NCBI GenBank assembly: GCA_900754775.1 | Contig: CAAEDZ010000139.1 | Coordinates: 1-7,659 of the forward strand | Direction of reading: 5' to 3' | DNA from: Clostridia bacterium | GTDB taxonomy: Bacteria; Bacillota_A; Clostridia; Christensenellales; Aristaeellaceae | DNA length: 7,659 nucleotides | Shown: positions 6,700 through 7,659 of the stretch, piece by piece | Position numbering within the stretch: position 1 is the stretch's first letter | Layout of the letters: each line of letters opens with the position of its first letter | The notes under the pieces: generated by a model | Seen by the model: the letters and a program-made list of their open reading frames with translations, nothing else | Databases searched by the model: none | What the model was told of the DNA's origin: nothing | Position numbers and translations under genes: made by a program

Positions 6700-6742
6700 G
6701 GAAACCATGCCCGGCAAGAATGGGCATGGTTTCCTTCGTTCT
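6700..6742 (+). terminator. Possible weak terminator or attenuator between gpmI and deoD
   Basis: A perfect 13-bp inverted repeat, arms 6700-6712 (GGAAACCATGCCC) and 6722-6734 (GGGCATGGTTTCC), encloses a 9-base loop. It is followed by TTCGTTCT, five T in eight bases, so release would be inefficient compared with a true U-tract. It lies about 44 bases after the gpmI stop and 71 before the deoD ATG. It probably lowers, rather than ends, transcription into deoD, or acts as a processing site. Confidence 0.5.
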
Positions 6743-6805
6743 CACGCTCTGCGCCGCTTGGAGGCGGCTGCGAACCGAACAAGACCGACGCAAAGGAGGA
6801 TAATC

Positions 6806-7522
6806 ATGGCCAACACCCCCACCCCGCACATCGGCTGCCATCCCGGCGACTTCGCCCGCACCGTATTGATGCCCGGCGACCCGCTGCGCGCCAAGTTCAT
6901 CGCCGACACCTACCTCACCGACGCCAAGCTGGTCAACAACGTGCGCGGCGTACACGGCTACACCGGCACCTGGCAGGGCAAGCGCGTCAGCGTCATGGCC
7001 TCGGGCATGGGCATGCCGTCCATCGGCATCTATTCCTATGAGCTGTACAACTTCTACGGCGTGGAAAACATCATCCGCATCGGCTCCGCCGGGGCGATGA
7101 CCGACAAGCTGCATTTGCGCGACATCGTGGCCGGCATGAGCGCCTACACCAACTCCAACTACGGCGCCTCCTTCGGCTTCAGCGGCCATCTGGCCCCCTG
7201 CTGCAGCTACGAACTTCTGACCAAGGCCGTGGAGGCGGGCAAGGCGCTGGGCCAGCCCATCGTGCCCGGCCCCATCTTCTCCTCGGACTGCTTCTACGAG
7301 CAGGGCTGCGACAAGACTTCCTCGTCCATCCTCGCCAAACTGGGCGTTTTGTGCGTGGAGATGGAGGCGGCGGCGCTGTATCTGAACGCGGCGGCGGCGG
7401 GCAAGAACGCGCTGGCGCTGCTGACCATCTCCGACAGCCTCGTCACCGGCGAAGCGCTGCCGGCGGAGGACCGCCAGAACACGTTCACCAAGATGATGGA
7501 GATCGCGCTGACCATCGCCTGA
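6806..7522 (+). CDS. deoD: Purine nucleoside phosphorylase, DeoD type
   Basis: Phosphorolyses purine (deoxy)nucleosides to free base and (deoxy)ribose-1-phosphate in the cytoplasm, for nucleoside salvage. It has 238 residues, as in the hexameric, trimer-of-dimers bacterial family. Features seen are His8 of the TPHI start (equivalent to E. coli His4), LMPGDPLRAK (21-30) for phosphate, Arg47 in NNVRG, GMGMPS (67-72), RIGSAGA (91-97), the ribose-binding VEMEAAALY (184-192), and TISD with catalytic Asp210. E. coli has His after this Asp; here it is Ser. The frame is open for 33 codons upstream, but the ATG at 6806 is chosen because AAAGGAGGA (6792-6800) precedes it and the N-terminus then aligns with known DeoD. 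No clear promoter is visible in the 149-base gap after gpmI, so it may depend on readthrough. Confidence 0.95.
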   Translation: MANTPTPHIGCHPGDFARTVLMPGDPLRAKFIADTYLTDAKLVNNVRGVHGYTGTWQGKRVSVMASGMGMPSIGIYSYELYNFYGVENIIRIGSAGAMTDKLHLRDIVAGMSAYTNSNYGASFGFSGHLAPCCSYELLTKAVEAGKALGQPIVPGPIFSSDCFYEQGCDKTSSSILAKLGVLCVEMEAAALYLNAAAAGKNALALLTISDSLVTGEALPAEDRQNTFTKMMEIALTIA

Positions 7523-7536
7523 TGGCGCGCAAAGCA

Positions 7537-7568
7537 AAGACCGCCCCGGCGTGAGGCGGTCTTTTTTT
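7537..7568 (+). terminator. Intrinsic terminator after deoD
   Basis: AAGACCGCC (7537-7545) pairs perfectly with GGCGGTCTT (7555-7563) around a 9-base loop, and seven T (7562-7568) close the signal. It begins 14 bases after the deoD stop and ends the plus-strand cluster. On the minus strand the same stem is followed by TGCTTTGC, so it could also serve, less efficiently, the convergent gene on the right. Confidence 0.92.
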
Positions 7569-7583
7569 GGGGATCTCCCTCCC

Positions 7584-7659
7584 CTACCACTCGAACTCCA
7601 CCACCGCTTCGGCGGCGCTGAAACCTTCTTCCGGGGCGGCTTCTGCCGGGGCGGCGGGG
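7584..7659 (-). CDS. C-terminus of an unidentified convergent gene (partial)
   Basis: On the minus strand a frame enters from the right edge and ends at TAG (7584-7586). The 24 visible residues begin PAAPAEAAPEEGF and end AVVEFEW. The tail is rich in Ala, Pro and Glu and finishes with hydrophobic and aromatic residues, like a flexible acidic linker before a short terminal segment. Codon use (GCC, GAG, GTG) matches the neighbouring genes, which supports real coding. It is convergent with deoD, with the terminator at 7537-7568 between them. Too little is present to name it. Confidence 0.6.
   Translation of the reverse strand, partial: PAAPAEAAPEEGFSAAEAVVEFEW

Noticed and set aside
6688..6721. 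TTGAAA and AAGAAT as a promoter for deoD
   Set aside because: The spacing is 22 bases, far from the usual 16-18, and the second element lies in the loop of the hairpin.
4845..6782. 645-codon open frame on the minus strand across tpiA, gpmI and the gap after it
   Set aside because: It is antisense to gpmI, with intact catalytic residues on the plus strand. The frame is a GC-bias artefact rich in His, Val and Gly, with no motif.
6707..6805. 33-codon N-terminal extension of deoD
   Set aside because: It starts inside the 6700-6734 hairpin and lacks a ribosome binding site, while the ATG at 6806 has AAAGGAGGA and matches the family start.

Overview
The window looks like a chromosomal housekeeping region of a GC-rich Gram-positive bacterium, most likely a high-GC member of the Clostridia (Bacillota). 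The taxon is inferred from three things: the ecfA1-ecfA2-ecfT-(truA) gene order, AGGAGG-type ribosome binding sites before most genes, and a cofactor-independent phosphoglycerate mutase next to pgk and tpiA. I cannot name the species. No mobile element, CRISPR array, tRNA or rRNA is visible, and no gene-free stretch exceeds about 200 bases.

Left part (1-2483, minus strand): an operon for the energising module of an ECF (energy-coupling factor) vitamin transporter. In transcription order it is ecfA1, ecfA2, ecfT and the first codons of what is probably truA, which runs off the left edge. All junctions overlap (25, 7 and 1 nt), so translation is probably coupled. No substrate-binding S component is present, as expected for a shared (group II) module.

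Middle (2484-2685): a 202-base divergent intergenic region with a good extended -10 promoter for each side.

Right part (2686-7522, plus strand): lower-glycolysis genes pgk, tpiA and gpmI, then deoD (purine nucleoside phosphorylase). A small unrecognised gene lies between pgk and tpiA. It encodes a CPACG-motif protein with two predicted membrane helices, probably starts at TTG, and is bracketed by two hairpins without T-tracts. tpiA and gpmI overlap by one base. A perfect 13-bp inverted repeat with a poor T-tract separates gpmI from deoD, and a textbook intrinsic terminator follows deoD. At the right edge (7584-7659) the C-terminus of a convergent minus-strand gene enters, with an Ala/Pro/Glu-rich tail.

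Together Pgk, TpiA and GpmI interconvert triose phosphates and phosphoglycerates. gapA and eno, often in the same operon in Bacillota, are not adjacent here. DeoD releases ribose-1-phosphate or deoxyribose-1-phosphate, whose carbon can reach glycolysis, a plausible but unproven link. I found no clear novel system. The small membrane gene and its hairpins are the least explained part.
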